64,000 bases of DNA, taken from positions 1 to 64,000 of the forward strand of contig JACEFZ010005127.1 of NCBI GenBank assembly GCA_014155875.1, written 5' to 3'. The position numbers and the translations under genes are program-made. A model generated the notes under the pieces. The model did no database searches and was not told the origin of the DNA. It was given only the letters and a program-made list of their open reading frames with translations. Positions 44,963 to 57,470 of this stretch are shown piece by piece. The DNA is from Cepaea nemoralis (lineage: Eukaryota; Mollusca; Gastropoda; Stylommatophora; Helicidae). Numbering within the stretch: position 1 is the first letter of the stretch; each line of letters opens with the position of its first letter.

Positions 44963-45250
44963 CAGGCATGGCCGAATGGATAAGAACGCGTGTTCTTAAA
45001 CATCCGGTGTGCTGATGCCGAGGTAAGAGGTTCAACCCATACACCGGACAGTTAAACTAAAATGTTGACCTACCGTCCTTGACTTGGGGATGTTAATTAT
45101 AAGTACCTCTGAAGTTGGAGTGGGTTTGCCTGATGGCGAGGGACACTGTTAATAGGTAAAAGCTAATCCACATGTAAACATCAGTCCAACACTACTAGAA
45201 GTAGTGTGTATGGACTACGCTTGAGTTCAAAGCGAGCGAGTGCAAACATA
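44963..45250 (+). repeat. SINE-1, tRNA-derived, complete
   Basis: A-box TGGCCGAATGG (44969-44979), B-box GGTTCAACCC (45029-45038), body and end as in the 36.3 kb copy (GTATGGACTACGCTTGAGTT, CAAAGCGAGCGAGTGCAAAC). Confidence 0.92.
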
Positions 45251-45264
45251 ATACCGACCTTGGA

Positions 45265-46760
45265 TGTCTGCTTACAGACTAGCATTGCCGTGCCAAAGAA
45301 CTAGCATTACCTTACCAAAGAGATCATTACCGTAGTAAAAGAGCTATCAGTACCGCTCCTAAGAACTATCATTATAATCCCCAAGAATTAGCATTACCGT
45401 ACCTAAGAACTATCATTAGCGTACCAGGTACTATCATTATCGTAACAAGAGAACTATCATTACCGTAACAAGAGACCTGTCATTACCGTAACAAAAGAGC
45501 TATCAAAACCTAACAGTTATTATTGCCGTCCCTATGAACTATGATTGTGATCCCTAAGAACTATGATTACCATACCAAAGAACTATCATTACTGTACAAA
45601 AGACCAGTCATTGCTGTAATAAGAGAACTATCTTTACCGTAAGAAGAGAACAATCATTACTGTCGCTAAAGAACTATCATTACCGTGTAAGCAAAGAACT
45701 ATCATTAAAGTAACAAGAAAATTAAAACTACCGTAATAAAAGAACTATTATTACAGTGACACGACAACGTTCATTGCAATAATAGATATGAGTTTACCGT
45801 AACAAGAGAACTATAATTAGGGTAACGAGAGAATCATAATTACCGTAATAATAGAACAATCATTATCGTAACAAAAGAACAATCACTACGGCAACACAAG
45901 AACTATCATTACCACAACAAGAGAAGTGTTGAATCAATATTGATGAAGGGTAGGTGGGTTATATGTGGCGAAGTGTTAACGCAGTGTGCCTTACGCTCCG
46001 AAGGCCATTCGGGCTTCGTTATTCCTTTCACGAGTGCAGCTAGGCTACGGAGTTCGTCCTCTATGCGATGCTCTAAATAGGCGGCTCTGCGGTAAGAGAC
46101 CGAGCCATATGAGATCAAACCTCGTGCAATGAAGTCGACCTGCTTGCATTGAAACCATTTAAAACTTTTAACGGAGAAGTGCTGTGGTGGCAACAAGATA
46201 AATATTACCACAATAAGATGCCTATCGTTACCGTAACAAGAGAACTGTTATTGTTGTAACCAGAGAAATGTCATTAAAGTAGCAAGAGAACTATTATTAC
46301 AGTAGCAAGACAACTATCATCGCTGTAACAAGACATCTATCATAATCGTAACAAGAAAATTATGACTATTGAAACATGAGAACTAGCATTGCCATAACAA
46401 GAGAACTGGTATTATTGTAATAAGAGAAATATCACTGCTGTAGCAAGAAAACTATCATCGCTGTAACAAAAGAACTATCGTTACTGTAACGAAAGATCTA
46501 TGCCTGCCGAAACAAGAGAACTATCATTACCATTACAAGAGAACTATTCATTACAGGAACACAACAACTACCAGTACCGTAATATGAGAACTACCATAAA
46601 GGCAGCAAAAGAACTTTCATTACCGCAACAACAACAAAAGAACTGTTATTATAGTTATAAAATAGCATCATTTCCGCAATAAAAGGATTAATCAGTAGCG
46701 CAACAACAACAAAACTGTCATTACGACAACAATAGAACTACATTACCGCAAAAACAGAAG
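45265..46760. repeat. Degenerate minisatellite, ~20-22 bp unit, ~1.2 kb
   Basis: Unit GAACTATCATTACCGTAACA with frequent variants, from 45265 to 45930 and again from 46205 to 46760. The middle 270 bp include a SINE-2 copy. Dozens of units; high drift suggests age. Confidence 0.9.
45955..46155 (+). repeat. SINE-2 copy inside the minisatellite
   Basis: Plus orientation: GTGGCGAAGTGTTAACGCAG (A-box region), CCGAAGGCCATTCGGGCTTCG, TTTCACGAGTGCAGCTAGG, CTACGGAGTTCGTCC and GAGACCGAGCCATATGAG, matching the minus strand of 38.84-39.11 kb. Confidence 0.75.
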
Positions 46761-47024
46761 TGGCGTTCTCAACTGCGGTCCTATCATTTAAGAAGGATCT
46801 GTGGATGTTCCATTACACGTGTAGAGGCAGTGATGGCCTGTGCTATTTGCTGTTTTCTTTATGAGTGCATAGGTCATGCCTTTATATACTAATATGTGGC
46901 CCTTGTTGTCATAACATCGCAACAGTAGTAACAGCTGACCCCCTTTCAGCTATTGTAAATGTCTTCCTCTTCTGCATCTTCGTTAACCTCGTTCGCACCC
47001 GGACCCCCAGTCAAATAATAGTTT

Positions 47025-47945
47025 ATGGATCAAGGCTTTCACGTACAGTTGAAATGTAAACATAACACAAAGAAAACAGGAATATACGCGAATTCGGGAT
47101 CAATGCATTCACGTACATTTTACATGTCGTAAACATAACACAAGGAAAATAGCAACCTTCACGAATACGGACAGGGTCGATGCTTTCACGTACAGTTTAA
47201 ATGTAAACTAAACAAACACAAGGGAAACAGCAACATCCACGAATACGGGATCTATGCATACACGTACAGTTTATAATATGTTGTAAACATAACACACGGA
47301 AAACTGCAACATATACAAATACGTCATCAATGCTTTCACGTACAGTTTAAATGTAAACAAAACACGAGGAACACAGCAATATACACGAATACATGGTCAA
47401 TGCAGTCACGTAGTTTATACGTTGTGAAACATATCATAAGGAAAATAGCAACACACACGAATACATGATTAATGTATTCAGGTACAGTGTAAATGTTGTA
47501 TACAATACACAAGGAAAATAGCAACATACGGGAGTAGGTACAGCCTGCTCCATGGCGAAGCGGTTACGGGCGCAGATCGTAATCCCGCACACCCGCGTTC
47601 GAAACACAGCTGTGGGCGATTTGGCAGTAGAACCTCTTATGTTGGTATTTTTATGAAATGGTATGGGTGCAATGGCAAACTAATTAATGTAAACTTGTCC
47701 AGAAATCATGAACAGCCAAAAAATGTCGGGGTTGACTGCAACGTCCTGTAAATGCTATGTAATTAACTAACGGGAATACAAGATCAATGCATTCACGTAC
47801 AGTTTATATGTTGTAAACAAAACACCAAGGAAAATTGTAGCATACACGAATACGGAGTTAATGCTTTCGCATACAGGGAAAATGCTGTAAACAAACCACA
47901 AGGAAAACAGCATCAAACACACATACGTACCTTTCAATACGAAAA
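47025..47945. repeat. Minisatellite, ~60-68 bp unit, split by a SINE-4
   Basis: Unit GATCAATGCATTCACGTACA, GTTTA.ATGTTGTAAACA, AACACAAGGAAAATAGCAAC, ATACACGAATACG. About seven units before 47535 and three after 47770. Confidence 0.9.
47545..47770 (+). repeat. SINE-4 copy inside the minisatellite
   Basis: A-box-like TGGCGAAGCGGTTACGGG (47553 area), B-box GCGTTCGAAAC (47595-47605), 3' end GGGGTTGACTGCAACGTCCT then GTAAATGCTATGTAATTAAC. Possible short duplication ACGGGA at both edges. Confidence 0.65.
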
Positions 47946-48480
47946 GCCTTGCTGTCAACAATAAAAATCCCTGCGCTTGCTGCAAAAATATGTCGAGTTG
48001 CAATGTCCACTTCCAGAATCACCTAAGACAACCGATTATTATTAAATTCCTATTCCGTTTAATTAAAAACACACAAATGCCACCACACTGGACTCAATAT
48101 TCCACCTGCATCTTATGCAAGTGAGAGCAGTTGAGATGTCTTCAGCTTATCTCAGTCCGCGGAGTTTGCTTGAAATGCTAGCTTCCCGCCACTCCTGGTT
48201 GGGCTGCGTGACTTGTGCGTAAAACGGCGAGAGCTGATGTCAAGGCACGGTTTCAGAGAAAGCGCATTAATCTATATTTTTGTTTACAACACGACGCAGC
48301 TAGAGATACATGAAGTATTGCTTGGCACCCGGAGAAGACACCGGGAAAGCATTAACTGAATATGTCATCATCATTATCATCAGTGGGAGACTGGCCAGGG
48401 TGCCAGCTTGCCCGATGGAAAGTGGTCACCTGATAAAATGTGTCTTTTCAAAGTGCCTTAAACATCAGACAGTATGTTTA
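47946..48480. other. Unassigned stretch
   Basis: No supported feature; a CATCATCATTATCATCA patch occurs near 48366. Confidence 0.3.
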
Positions 48481-48481
48481 A

Positions 48482-48855
48482 AATGTTAATGTCCTTCTAG
48501 TAGATTTGTCTCATGGCGACCAACATTTCTAGACCCAGTTTCCCACTTATCATCATCAGCATGTGCCTTACCAGGTGGCGTTGACGTTCATTTCTCTCTA
48601 TAGATGTCAGTCCTTGGTGCTCTGCATCAACTCTGCTAATGATATCCCTCCATGATCGATCTGCCTCTGTCTCTTCTTCCACTGATCGTTCCACTCCGCA
48701 TGATGTCTTCCAAAAACCCTCATCTCATTACATCGCCAAAGAATTATGTTTGTATCTTTCTTATTGTTGTATATAATGCTCCCACTTTCAATAGCCTTTT
48801 CCATACACTCGTTGTCAGTTATTCTAGCAGTCCAAGGTACTCGCAAATCAGCAGA
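48482..48855 (-). pseudogene. RTE-like LINE C-terminal fragment, third lineage
   Basis: Minus-strand codons VPWTARITDNECMEKAIESG, LWRCNEMRVFGR and, in another frame, WRDIISRVDAEHQGLTSIER resemble the '.PWTAR.TN..' and C-terminal helix blocks of RTE-like LINEs. The downstream LINE-A fragment abuts its 5' side. Confidence 0.55.
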
Positions 48856-48859
48856 TCTT

Positions 48860-49450
48860 CTTCTTCTTCTTCTGCGTTCATCCGGAGTTTGTTTTTTTTC
48901 GGACGTGATTGCGTTGTGCCTGTTTACAGCAGAGCTGCGTTCATGCGCCGTTAGGCCGACACATCCGACTTCTGCGGGCATTTGTTGACCTGGTTAACCT
49001 TCCTGGGGTTTCTTAGGACGTTTGACTCTCACTGTTGTGGTGTTATTCCCCCATCCCAGCTGGCCCATATAGAACAGCCAAAGGCATCTTGGTCAGCCCT
49101 CAAGTGAAGGCAGGGGAAGACCATGGGCATTCCCCGCCATCCAAGGAGGCTTCCATAATTGCAGAGCCAACACAAAACGCTCTGGTACTGGGCTCACCCA
49201 AGGAATCGTCACGTCCTGCACTTGGCTGCTTAGCCTCACTTCCATATATTGGGCCTTCCGTTCACCATAAGCTGTTCTTCCAGAAACCAGAAGAATGCAG
49301 TCTGAAGATGACATCCACACAGTGAGCTTTCCATTCGGACTTTTCACGTGATGGATTTGCTATCCAAGCAATATTCCATTTCATGCCTCTGGGAGGCTTG
49401 TGTAAGCGACATGCCTGTGGTATGAAGTGTGGCAGTCTAAATACTTCTTC
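48860..49450 (-). mobile_element. LINE-A 3' fragment (3' UTR and tail)
   Basis: Begins with (TTC)n (48859-48876; GAA tail on the element strand), then 3' UTR blocks CGGACGTGATTGCGTTGTGC, GGAAGACCATGGGCATTCCC and a single ~103 bp unit, ending near TACTTCTTCA where the RTE-C tail starts. Diverged a few percent from copy 1. Confidence 0.85.
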
Positions 49451-49451
49451 A

Positions 49452-50495
49452 ATCAATCAATCATGTGCCATGCCTGAAAGCGTGGGCGGTCATGACTCGC
49501 CATTTCACTCGATCACCAGAGTCGTGGATCAGCTCAGTGTTCCTGTCTCGTCCATGCCATGTGGCAGAGCCATCCAGATATTTTCCTCTCGGTCTTCCTC
49601 TTGGTCTGTTCCCTTCGATATTGCCAGTTGTCACTAAGTTCTCCAGTCCATTTCTTCTCATAACATGTCCAAAAAATTGTGACTGTCTACGTCTAATTTC
49701 TCTAATCAAGCTACGATTTTCATTTGTCTCCTCTAATACTTGGTCATTGGTTTTTCTATCTGTCCATGGTATTCTTTACATTTTCCTCAGAAACCACATT
49801 TCTGCAGCCATCAGATGTTTTTCAGCTTGACTGCACATTGTCCAAGTTTCACCTTTTTTTTGTTTCAATTGACATGTTTTTATTGGTCAGAATGTTTTTC
49901 ATTTTGCTAAAGGCTACTTTCGCTATGGCGATTCTTGTTCTAATCTCTTCAAGGCATCTCCCATCAGATGTTATGACTGTTCCGAGATAATTGTACTGAT
50001 TCTCTTGTTGAAGAATATTCCCGTTTACTTGTATATTGCATTGTGTTACTTCGTTCTTCCTAGTGATGACTATAACCTGTGTCTTCTTACAATTTAATTC
50101 CAACCCCAGCTGCACTTTGTGGACAACAACCGCGTCTACTACAGATCCTGTGCATTGTCTGCAATCAATACTGTATCATCTGCATATCTAATGTTATTTA
50201 TGTTTCTTACTCCAATGCTGATTCCATTTATGTCTTCTACATTTCTGAAAATATTTTCACTGTATAAGGAAACAAGATCTGGAGACATTACACATCCCTG
50301 CCTAACACCTCTCTTAATAGGTTGATATTGTCCCACTTCATTATCAATCCTTATGGCAGCTTGTTGTTTCCAATATATGTTTTTTATAAGTCTAATGTCT
50401 TTCCCATCAATTTGTAGATCTGCAAGCATATCCACCATGTTGACATGTCTAACTCTATCAAAAGCCTTTGTGTAGTCAATAAAGTAAAGATGTAT
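49452..50495 (-). pseudogene. RTE-C LINE, best-preserved C-terminal half
   Basis: Minus-strand order: FIDYTKAFDRVRHV (first catalytic Asp), MLADLQIDGKDIRLIKNIYW, QPIKRGVRQGCVMSPDL, INNIRYADDTVLIAD (intact YADD), LGLELNCKKTQVIVITRK, NYLGTVITSDGRCLEEIRTR, IREIRRRQSQFFGHVMRRNG and RPRGRPRGKYLDGSATW to HDSGDRVKW and the end. The tail is (GATT)3 at 49452-49464. Frameshifts near 49715-49850, loss of the 'LLYGCD' segment and an in-frame stop after YADD make it inactive. 5' truncated in the RT domain. Matches RTE/BovB block order. Confidence 0.88.
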
Positions 50496-51009
50496 ATAGT
50501 CACGGTGATCTCCTGTGATTACATTAAAACGTGAAGATGGGACGAAAAGAATAAAAAGATGAAAAAAATTAAAGCAATGAAGAGAAAATGAAAGTTGGAA
50601 AATATGTTCCTACTTACCTCATGATTCCGAGCTGTGTATAGCGCCGAGTATCACCGTTGTCTTCTTATATACCTAACCGAGGGAGTGGGATGTAGGATGA
50701 TGACGGGGTGGTGGGTGTCGATGACGATAAGAGGTGGATGGTGATGGAGTATCAATGGAAGATAAGAGGTGGATCTAAATAAACAAATAGAAAAGATAGC
50801 TGGTTAGGCTAAGATTAAGTGAATCCAGATAGTAACATATAACGATTAACAGAAGAAGATAGTACACTTAGTTGCAGTTGTAAACATAGCAAAATATGAA
50901 TAAAATTTGGTGGAATTGCTGTAAAGCTGTGAAAATGTAAACAATATAAAATGACACAAAGTAGTGCAGCTTTACATAACAGAATTACGACACATACAAG
51001 ACGTTGCGG
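50496..51009. other. AT-rich stretch between RTE-C and LINE-B
   Basis: No coding pieces. It may hold the 5' leader of LINE-B; a GAGGTGGAT phrase occurs twice (50731, 50767). Confidence 0.3.
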
Positions 51010-54000
51010 CGATTAGCCGATTTTGGAAAGCCTGGCATACAGAAACGATATAGTAGCGTTTCAGGAGACGAGACTGGGTGTTAATTTACTCCACATAGCC
51101 GGCTTCAAATGTTATTACAACAGGCGACACCTGGGAATGGCGATTCTGATTCGAGGCAGTATAGTGGCTTCAGAGCTGGAGTTATCCAGGTGGGACAGTG
51201 ACAAGATAGAAATATAGGCTGTTAGAATTCAATCCGGTCTACCATTCGTGTTGGCTAATATTTATTTATTAATTATTTATGCCTCTAACGCGAGTGTGGA
51301 TTCCCAGAGATGGCAGTGTCTGAGTGGCATAGTATGCCATGAGAGGAATGCCATTTTATGCGGCGATTTCAACGCTAAAGGCAAATCATGGGGTATCATT
51401 TCTTCCAACATACGGGGGGGGGGGGGGGGGGGGGGCTCAAGGTGGCGCTTGAAACCAGTGACCTTGTTTGTATCAAAGGTGGCTCTGTCACCAGGACAGC
51501 TAGTCGTCCAAGTGATGAGGGCAGTGTTATTGACCTGGCGCTGGTTTCTCCTTCACTCACTACAGTGTGTAGATGGAGTGTCCTGGGGCACCATGGCAGC
51601 GACCACCACCCTTGCAGAATATTGGTGGAGAACGGCAGAACCAGGCAGCACAAGGCAACAGTCAAGACCTTCAAGTATGACAGTGCAGGGCAAGATGTGG
51701 TGAGTAAAATAAAGCGCGAAAAACGCAGGAATAATCATGGCAGGAAAATAAGCTGGGAGCAGCCACCTTGGTGGAATTGTGAGGTGGAAAAGGCCTGGAA
51801 GGATAAGCGTGGTGCTTTTAGGAAATGGCAAAACGCCAAGAAGTACAGAGTTGCCCATCCTAGTCTTATCGTGCACTTGGAAAGAGAGATGGACACAAAA
51901 GTTAGCTGTTTAAAAAACCTAGTTAAAGTGGTTAGATGTGAAAAGTGGACAGAGTTGTGTCACCGAAATAGAACAGACAAGTCACTGGAATTGTTCTCAC
52001 GACTATATAAAAGTATGAATGGGGTAGTCAAGAATAAGAGTGTTCCTCACTTCCAAATGCAGGGGTCTGACGAGAATAATGACAAAGACCTTTTTGAACG
52101 CTATCTAGAGCAGAGCAACCAGATAGACATGAGAGGCCGAAATTGTGCCAAGGCGGTTACCTCAGATAGGTGTCCGGCCCAGAACATTGCAGTTAAAGAC
52201 ACAGTGACAGTTAAAGAGATCAGGGCTGTGCTTCGACGAACAAAAAACAGCGCACTAGGGCGAGATGTTATAAAGTATGACGACATCAATATGTGTACCG
52301 ACAACGAACTAGAGGAACTAGCAGTCTGAGCATCAACAGTATAGGGAGTGCTAGCATCAAGTAAGAGTGGTTACACAGCTATTTGATTCCCTTGCTGAAG
52401 CCTAGTAAAGAGCACACAAAAATTCAGGGATATCGGGAATAACCATGCAAAATACAATAGGCAAGCTGCTGGAGAAGTTAATTGCCACGAAGATATCAAG
52501 CCAACGAGAGAGGCAAGGTTGTTTCCCACCTTCCCTTGGAGGGTACCGTCCAAAATTGAGAAACCTGGACCAACGCAGCAGTTTTTGCCCATGATGTCTG
52601 TGAAGGTTTCCACCCTGGCACTGAAACGTGTGCTGCGGCGATTGATCTTGAGGATGCGTACAACAGGGTACCATTGGATTTCTTAATGTTTCAGCTTCTT
52701 GAGCTCAAGATAATCCATTCCTCCTTAATTGGATCCCCGAAGCTCTCTACCAACAGAAAGTAGTTTTTAGATGTGGCAGTTGTATCTCTGAACCAACAAC
52801 AAGATATCCGTGCCTGCCACAGGGATCACCATTATCTCAAGTGCTGTTAAACGCCTACACTGTGAGAATTACCGGCGAGCAGATCAGAGGAGCGGGGATG
52901 ACATTGTCATATTCTACGATGTGTTAGTGTATCGTCAAGGTAAGGATAGAGATCGAGTTGCTGTGGATCTACAAATAGAACTAAATCGCATAAGCACTTT
53001 GAGTGTGGAATCTGAGGCAATGGTGGAATCTGGGGCAATGGTAAACCCAGCAAAGACAGCAGTGACATTGTTAACTTTGAATAACCATATTGATAACACT
53101 CCAACACCAACTGTAAATCTTGTTTCAGAGACGGTAGAAAGAACGCAGGCAATGAACTACGTGGGGATATGTTTTGATCGAAGTCTTGCTTATCATGAGC
53201 ACACCGGGTGATAACAAAGGCTAAGCGAGGTTTGGTTGCGATGCGGGTGATGGCGGCAGCAAACTGTGAGCACCGCCATCTAAGTCTCCTTTACGAGGGG
53301 CTGGTCCTTTCTGTTTTGGAGTATGCAATGGCGATCCTGACTATCAGCCGTAAGCAGATGGAAAGGATGGAAAGGATACAGAAAGAAGCTATGCGTATTA
53401 TTCTTGGATGTACAAGAGATATGGCATGCAGGGCGATGCGCTACCCTCTTGATTTTCCAACCATTGGGGACACAACACAGATTTGCAGAGCACGTGCCTA
53501 CCTCAGAGTCAACGCAAACACACAACTTCCACTGCACAATGAAATTAAGAAGGTAAAGGGCAGCAGGTTAAAAAGAGGAAAGTCGTGGATGGGTCAAGCC
53601 GAAGATATTCTTCAACGGATGTATTCAATTGAGGACTTAGAACCTGGCGAGGAGTGGGTACAAATGCCAACAGATTTATGTACGTTCTTTTCAGTTTGTA
53701 TCCAACTAGACAGAAAATGCATACAAGGCAATTCGGCTGCTGTGGAAGCGGAAGTACAAGCTTTGATCTTCGAGAATATTGTAATGGGTGATGCTATCAT
53801 ATACACAGATGGGTCGGTCGTTCGACGAATGAGAAGTTCATGGGCTTTTATGGCTCAGGCCGGAGGGAGAATTGTGAAGGAAGATTCTGGTGCTTTTGCT
53901 TTGAACACAAGTAGCCTGACTATGGAAGTCATGGCAGTAAGTAAAGCAACAACATAGCTCGAGACACAGACATTCACTAGGGCATGTTTCCTTAGTGACT

Positions 54001-54415
54001 CAATGAGCATGCTCAAGAAGATAGAGATGGGGTGGATCCGAAGAGAGTGGCTGCTGTCTCTGGAGCGGTCTCGACAGGCAACTATTAGTTTCATTTTCGT
54101 GCCAGAGCATGCGGGTATACGAAGAAATTAGCGGGATGACAAGCTTGCAGGTAAGGCTACTGTGGAAGGCGGACGAGCCATTAAGGAGGCTGACATTCTG
54201 AATGCTCTACGAGAAGTGAGACTTTTGCGAGAACCAAGTGATGATTGTGAATCTACAACCATGGTGAGACTGCGAGAACAGCAGATTAAAAGAAGTGTGG
54301 CCAAACAAGAACACTACGCGAGAAGCCAAAGAAGATTAATAAACCAACGCAGAACTGGTGTCGTCAGTTGCTAACGCTGTGGGATTTACTGAGGAGGGGA
54401 TCCGAGCACTTATGG
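51010..54415 (+). pseudogene. LINE-B, longest copy: endonuclease, RT and RNase H, decayed
   Basis: Order: endonuclease with RNDIVAFQETRLGV (51044), IYLLIIYASN, CGDFNAKGKSWG (51360) and HHGSDHHPCR (51595); a (G)n run at 51414-51436 breaks the frame; RT with TKNSALGRDVIKYDDI (52243), CLPQGSPLSQVLLNAY (52808) and VGICFDRSLAYHEH (53162), while the YADD segment is not readable; a thumb/connection region MERIQKEAMRIILG (53355-53415); RNase H with IIYTDGSVV (53800), LTMEVMAVSKA and LSDSMSM; and the C-terminal INQRRTGVVS then GSEHLW. Many stops. Its last ~60 bp are replaced by the LTR element starting at 54416. EN-RT-RNase H order places it near I/R1/Jockey LINEs, distinct from LINE-A. Confidence 0.85.
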
Positions 54416-55088
54416 TGTCAAGGAGCTGAATGAGAGGGCAGAAGTAATAGAAGGATAGAAGATAGGGATAAGACTAGGACAGGATAGAGATAACATCCCT
54501 TAACAGGGAATAGAGAATAAAGGGACAGAAGTAGAAGATAGAACTCTTAAGCAGTTCTCCGACAGGACACGCACGTGTCATAAATAGGACAGTGTAGGAC
54601 ATGACAGGGATTTACTCCCAGGTTAGAGTAGAAGACGATAACCACGGGAAGTACCCGTAAACAGCATTAACTCGAGCACAATAACTAGTGACAGACTACT
54701 GAGCTGCGTGCTAGGTAACACAGCACGCAACCTTGCTGACGCACGAGGATTCACAGGTCCGCAGCTGGACAACGCAGCAAAGCTAGCCAGACGGGACTGG
54801 ACAGTTGAGGAGACAAGTCGATGTATTCACCCTGACCACTGTGTGGTTTGCAGGGCACAGTAGTGTAGTGACTTAAGCTAGAATTAGGACAGATAGAGAT
54901 TGTGCTTAGTATTGTTATGATTGTATTGATTGTGATGATGTGCATATATGAATGTTCATGTGAGCTCGTGGAGCCGATTGTATTTTGTACGCAATAAAGC
55001 GACTTTACCCTTTGTACACCTACGAGTTGATATTCGTGCGGTACAAATGAAGAATCCCTGTATGCCTGAATAAACTAGGTTGCTGACA
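54416..55088 (+). mobile_element. 5' LTR of a Ty3/gypsy-type retrotransposon
   Basis: Begins TGTCAAGGAGC and ends GGTTGCTGACA (TGTCA/TGACA inverted ends). Contains a polyadenylation hexamer AATAAA at 54993-54998. About 97-98 percent identical by eye to 59346-59971. Inserted in the 3' end of LINE-B. Confidence 0.88.
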
Positions 55089-55101
55089 GGCGGGATTATT
55101 C

Positions 55102-55117
55102 TGGTGTCAGAAGTGGG
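55102..55117 (+). promoter_or_regulatory. Primer binding site, probably tRNA-Leu
   Basis: TGGTGTCAGAAGTGGG, 13 bp after the LTR, is complementary (one mismatch) to the 3' end expected for a tRNA-Leu beginning GTCAGGA and ending in CCA. Inference from general tRNA knowledge. Confidence 0.6.
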
Positions 55118-55139
55118 ATCTGAACCCACGCCCACAACA

Positions 55140-57470
55140 GTGGACTGCGAGTGGACTTCATACCCGTCACACCTGGAAATGATGATCAAGAAGCAAGAGA
55201 ACAAAAGAAACACGTACAGACGTGCCGTTAAATGCTTCTTTTGCCTTTCTTATAGGCATTATAGTTCTAAATGTCCTGGATGGCAGAGATTGAGAGCCAG
55301 CAATGCTGTACTTATTGATACCTCGTCTGAAAGTGGAAGCGGGCAAGAAAGTGAGAATGAGGAAGTGTTACCATTCAGTCAGTGTGAGAATGTGGCAGCT
55401 GCTAGTGATATCTTAAATTTCGATAAATGTAATACTTGTCACCAATTCCATGAAGATGGAATGCTTAAATGTGGGCACATTGTACCGTTCTCTAGCGATA
55501 ACGCCAACGCAGCTATCGCCTCCAGAGGCAGTTTAGTGTTCCACGATGCAATGGTTAATGACCAATCATGCCAATGTTTACTAGATAGCGGGAGTACATT
55601 GATCGGTTTGAGGAAAGAACTGGCCAAATCAGAGGATTATACGGGCGGCTTTGTTGAATGCCGTACCTTTTCGGGTAACATTGAAAAATACCCACTAGCA
55701 AAAGCCCGTATAAACACCCCATTCCTTTCCGGCACATTCACGTGCGCCATTTTACACAACCCATGTACAGACCTGATTCTTGGGTGCCTACCAGAGTTGA
55801 AAAAGTGTACTTCAAAACAAATAAAAGCCTGGAGAGAAACCAGAAAGGCTAAAACACGAACAAGGTCAGAAACACCAAAACAAATTAATGACCTACAGAA
55901 AGAAAAATTACACCAAAAAACCACACGGTGTACCGAAACAACCACCAGGATATAAAACCTGACTAGAGTACAGTGTGTCAATCTACTTATCGCACCTGAT
56001 GTGTAAAGTACTGGTGAGAAACCAGAAACAAACAAACTATCAAATGGTCTTAAACCAAACAATGCGACTCCCATTGAAGCAAGTAAGAGAGATAACCCAG
56101 AGAATCATCAAAGGTTACCCCTTGCCAATCACCTACAAACATATTCACCATTTCGTGTTTATTGTCACTATAACAACACAAAAGCCAGAATTTTAGCGCA
56201 ATTTGACTGGTTAAATTTCTATAAACAATTTAAATATTTTCAATGTTCATGTACGTTTGATCAACGTGCAGTGAGAAAGTTGCAATATATTACAGCAAAT
56301 GACCGATCAATTACAGTGGCCTCTAGTCACAACCATCAGACAAATGACGAACACAATGCATTTACACCAATCAATCGGACGAGAGACGAACATAACGCAA
56401 CTACACTAATTAGTCTGACAGAAGACGACGACAGCGCAACCACACTTAGTCAGCAAACAAAACACGCACTTAGTACCATCACAGTACCTAACCAAACAGA
56501 AGACGACGACATGGAACTACCAGGTCCAACAGTGGACATAAGAGCGACAATTGACAGGACACAAATAGAACCAGAACTCACAGACGGTAGGAGAGCACAT
56601 GCAGTGACGAATACTGAGACATATATAGACGACATATGTATCCATACTGCAGACTGGACCACACATCTACAGAAACTAAGACATGTCTTTGAGAGAATAA
56701 AACTATTCGGTCTTACAGTCAAACCGACAAAAGTGGAGTTGGGACTGGAAGAAATTGACTTCCTTGGCCATACCATCACAAAAGGCCAACTGAAAACAGA
56801 TAACAAAATTGTTACCAAAATTTTAAACCTCACCATGCCGACCACCAAAAAGCAGGTGAGAAGTTTACTTGGTCTGGTGAAACTACTATAACAAATTCAT
56901 CCCAAATTTAGCTGAGATTACCAGCATTTTTTCAAACTTGTTGAAAGCCTCTGTAAAAATTATGTAAAAGATGCTGAGTTAATAAACGCTTTATCAAAAC
57001 TTAAGCATATGTTTAGCGATGTGCCAATATTACGCTTACCTAATCCGAACCTCACATATTTTCTTAGGACAGACGCGAGTGCTGTATCTATCGGTGGCGT
57101 ACTAGGCCAACATTATGATGGGATTTTCCACCCGATCATCTACGTGAGCCGAAAGATCACACCAACGGAGTCTAAGTACGGAGTCTCTGAATTGGAAGCG
57201 TTAAGTATCATTTAATAAGTCCGTAAGCTTCATAGGTTTTTGGCAGGGACACATTTTGTCATCGAGACTGACAACTCACCACTCACCGTCATGGAGTCAG
57301 GAGTCCACAGAAACAACCGTATTTACAGATGGTCTCTGATACTCCAAAACTACTCTTTTACCATCAAACACATTAAGGGTAAAATGAACTTACTTGCCGA
57401 CACTCTGAGCAGACCCTCTGACGTCGATATACCTGAAATACCGCAGAGGAATGATCCAACAGCACCATAG
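55140..57470 (+). pseudogene. Deleted Gag-Pol: nucleocapsid, protease, partial RT and RNase H
   Basis: Starts with a Gag C-terminal zinc knuckle CFFCLSYRHYSSKC (55233-55277; CX2CX4HX4C). The open frame continues to 55955 with the aspartic protease QCLLDSGSTLIGL (55570-55610) and ILGCLPEL. After a gap with stops, a second frame (56271-56891) has a Thr/Asp-rich segment, then the RT palm TYIDDICIHT (YIDD at 56622-56633) and DFLGHTITKGQ. The RT fingers with the first catalytic Asp are missing. RNase H pieces: LRTDASAVSIGGVLGQ (57066), YGVSELEALSII, HFVIETDNSPLTV and KGKMNLLADTLSRP (57375). Capsid, integrase and chromodomain are absent. Domain order PR-RT-RH fits Ty3/gypsy. Cannot move by itself. 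Confidence 0.85.

Noticed and set aside
44963..45045. tRNA gene candidate
   Set aside because: Good A- and B-boxes, but no complete cloverleaf or acceptor stem, and the same head with the same 3' body recurs at several sites, so it is a SINE.
46500..46682. 60-codon frame with repeated Glu/Leu/Ser units
   Set aside because: Product of the 20-22 bp minisatellite.
45265..46760. CRISPR-like array of short repeats
   Set aside because: Units are contiguous, drift gradually and have no unique spacers; the context is animal DNA.
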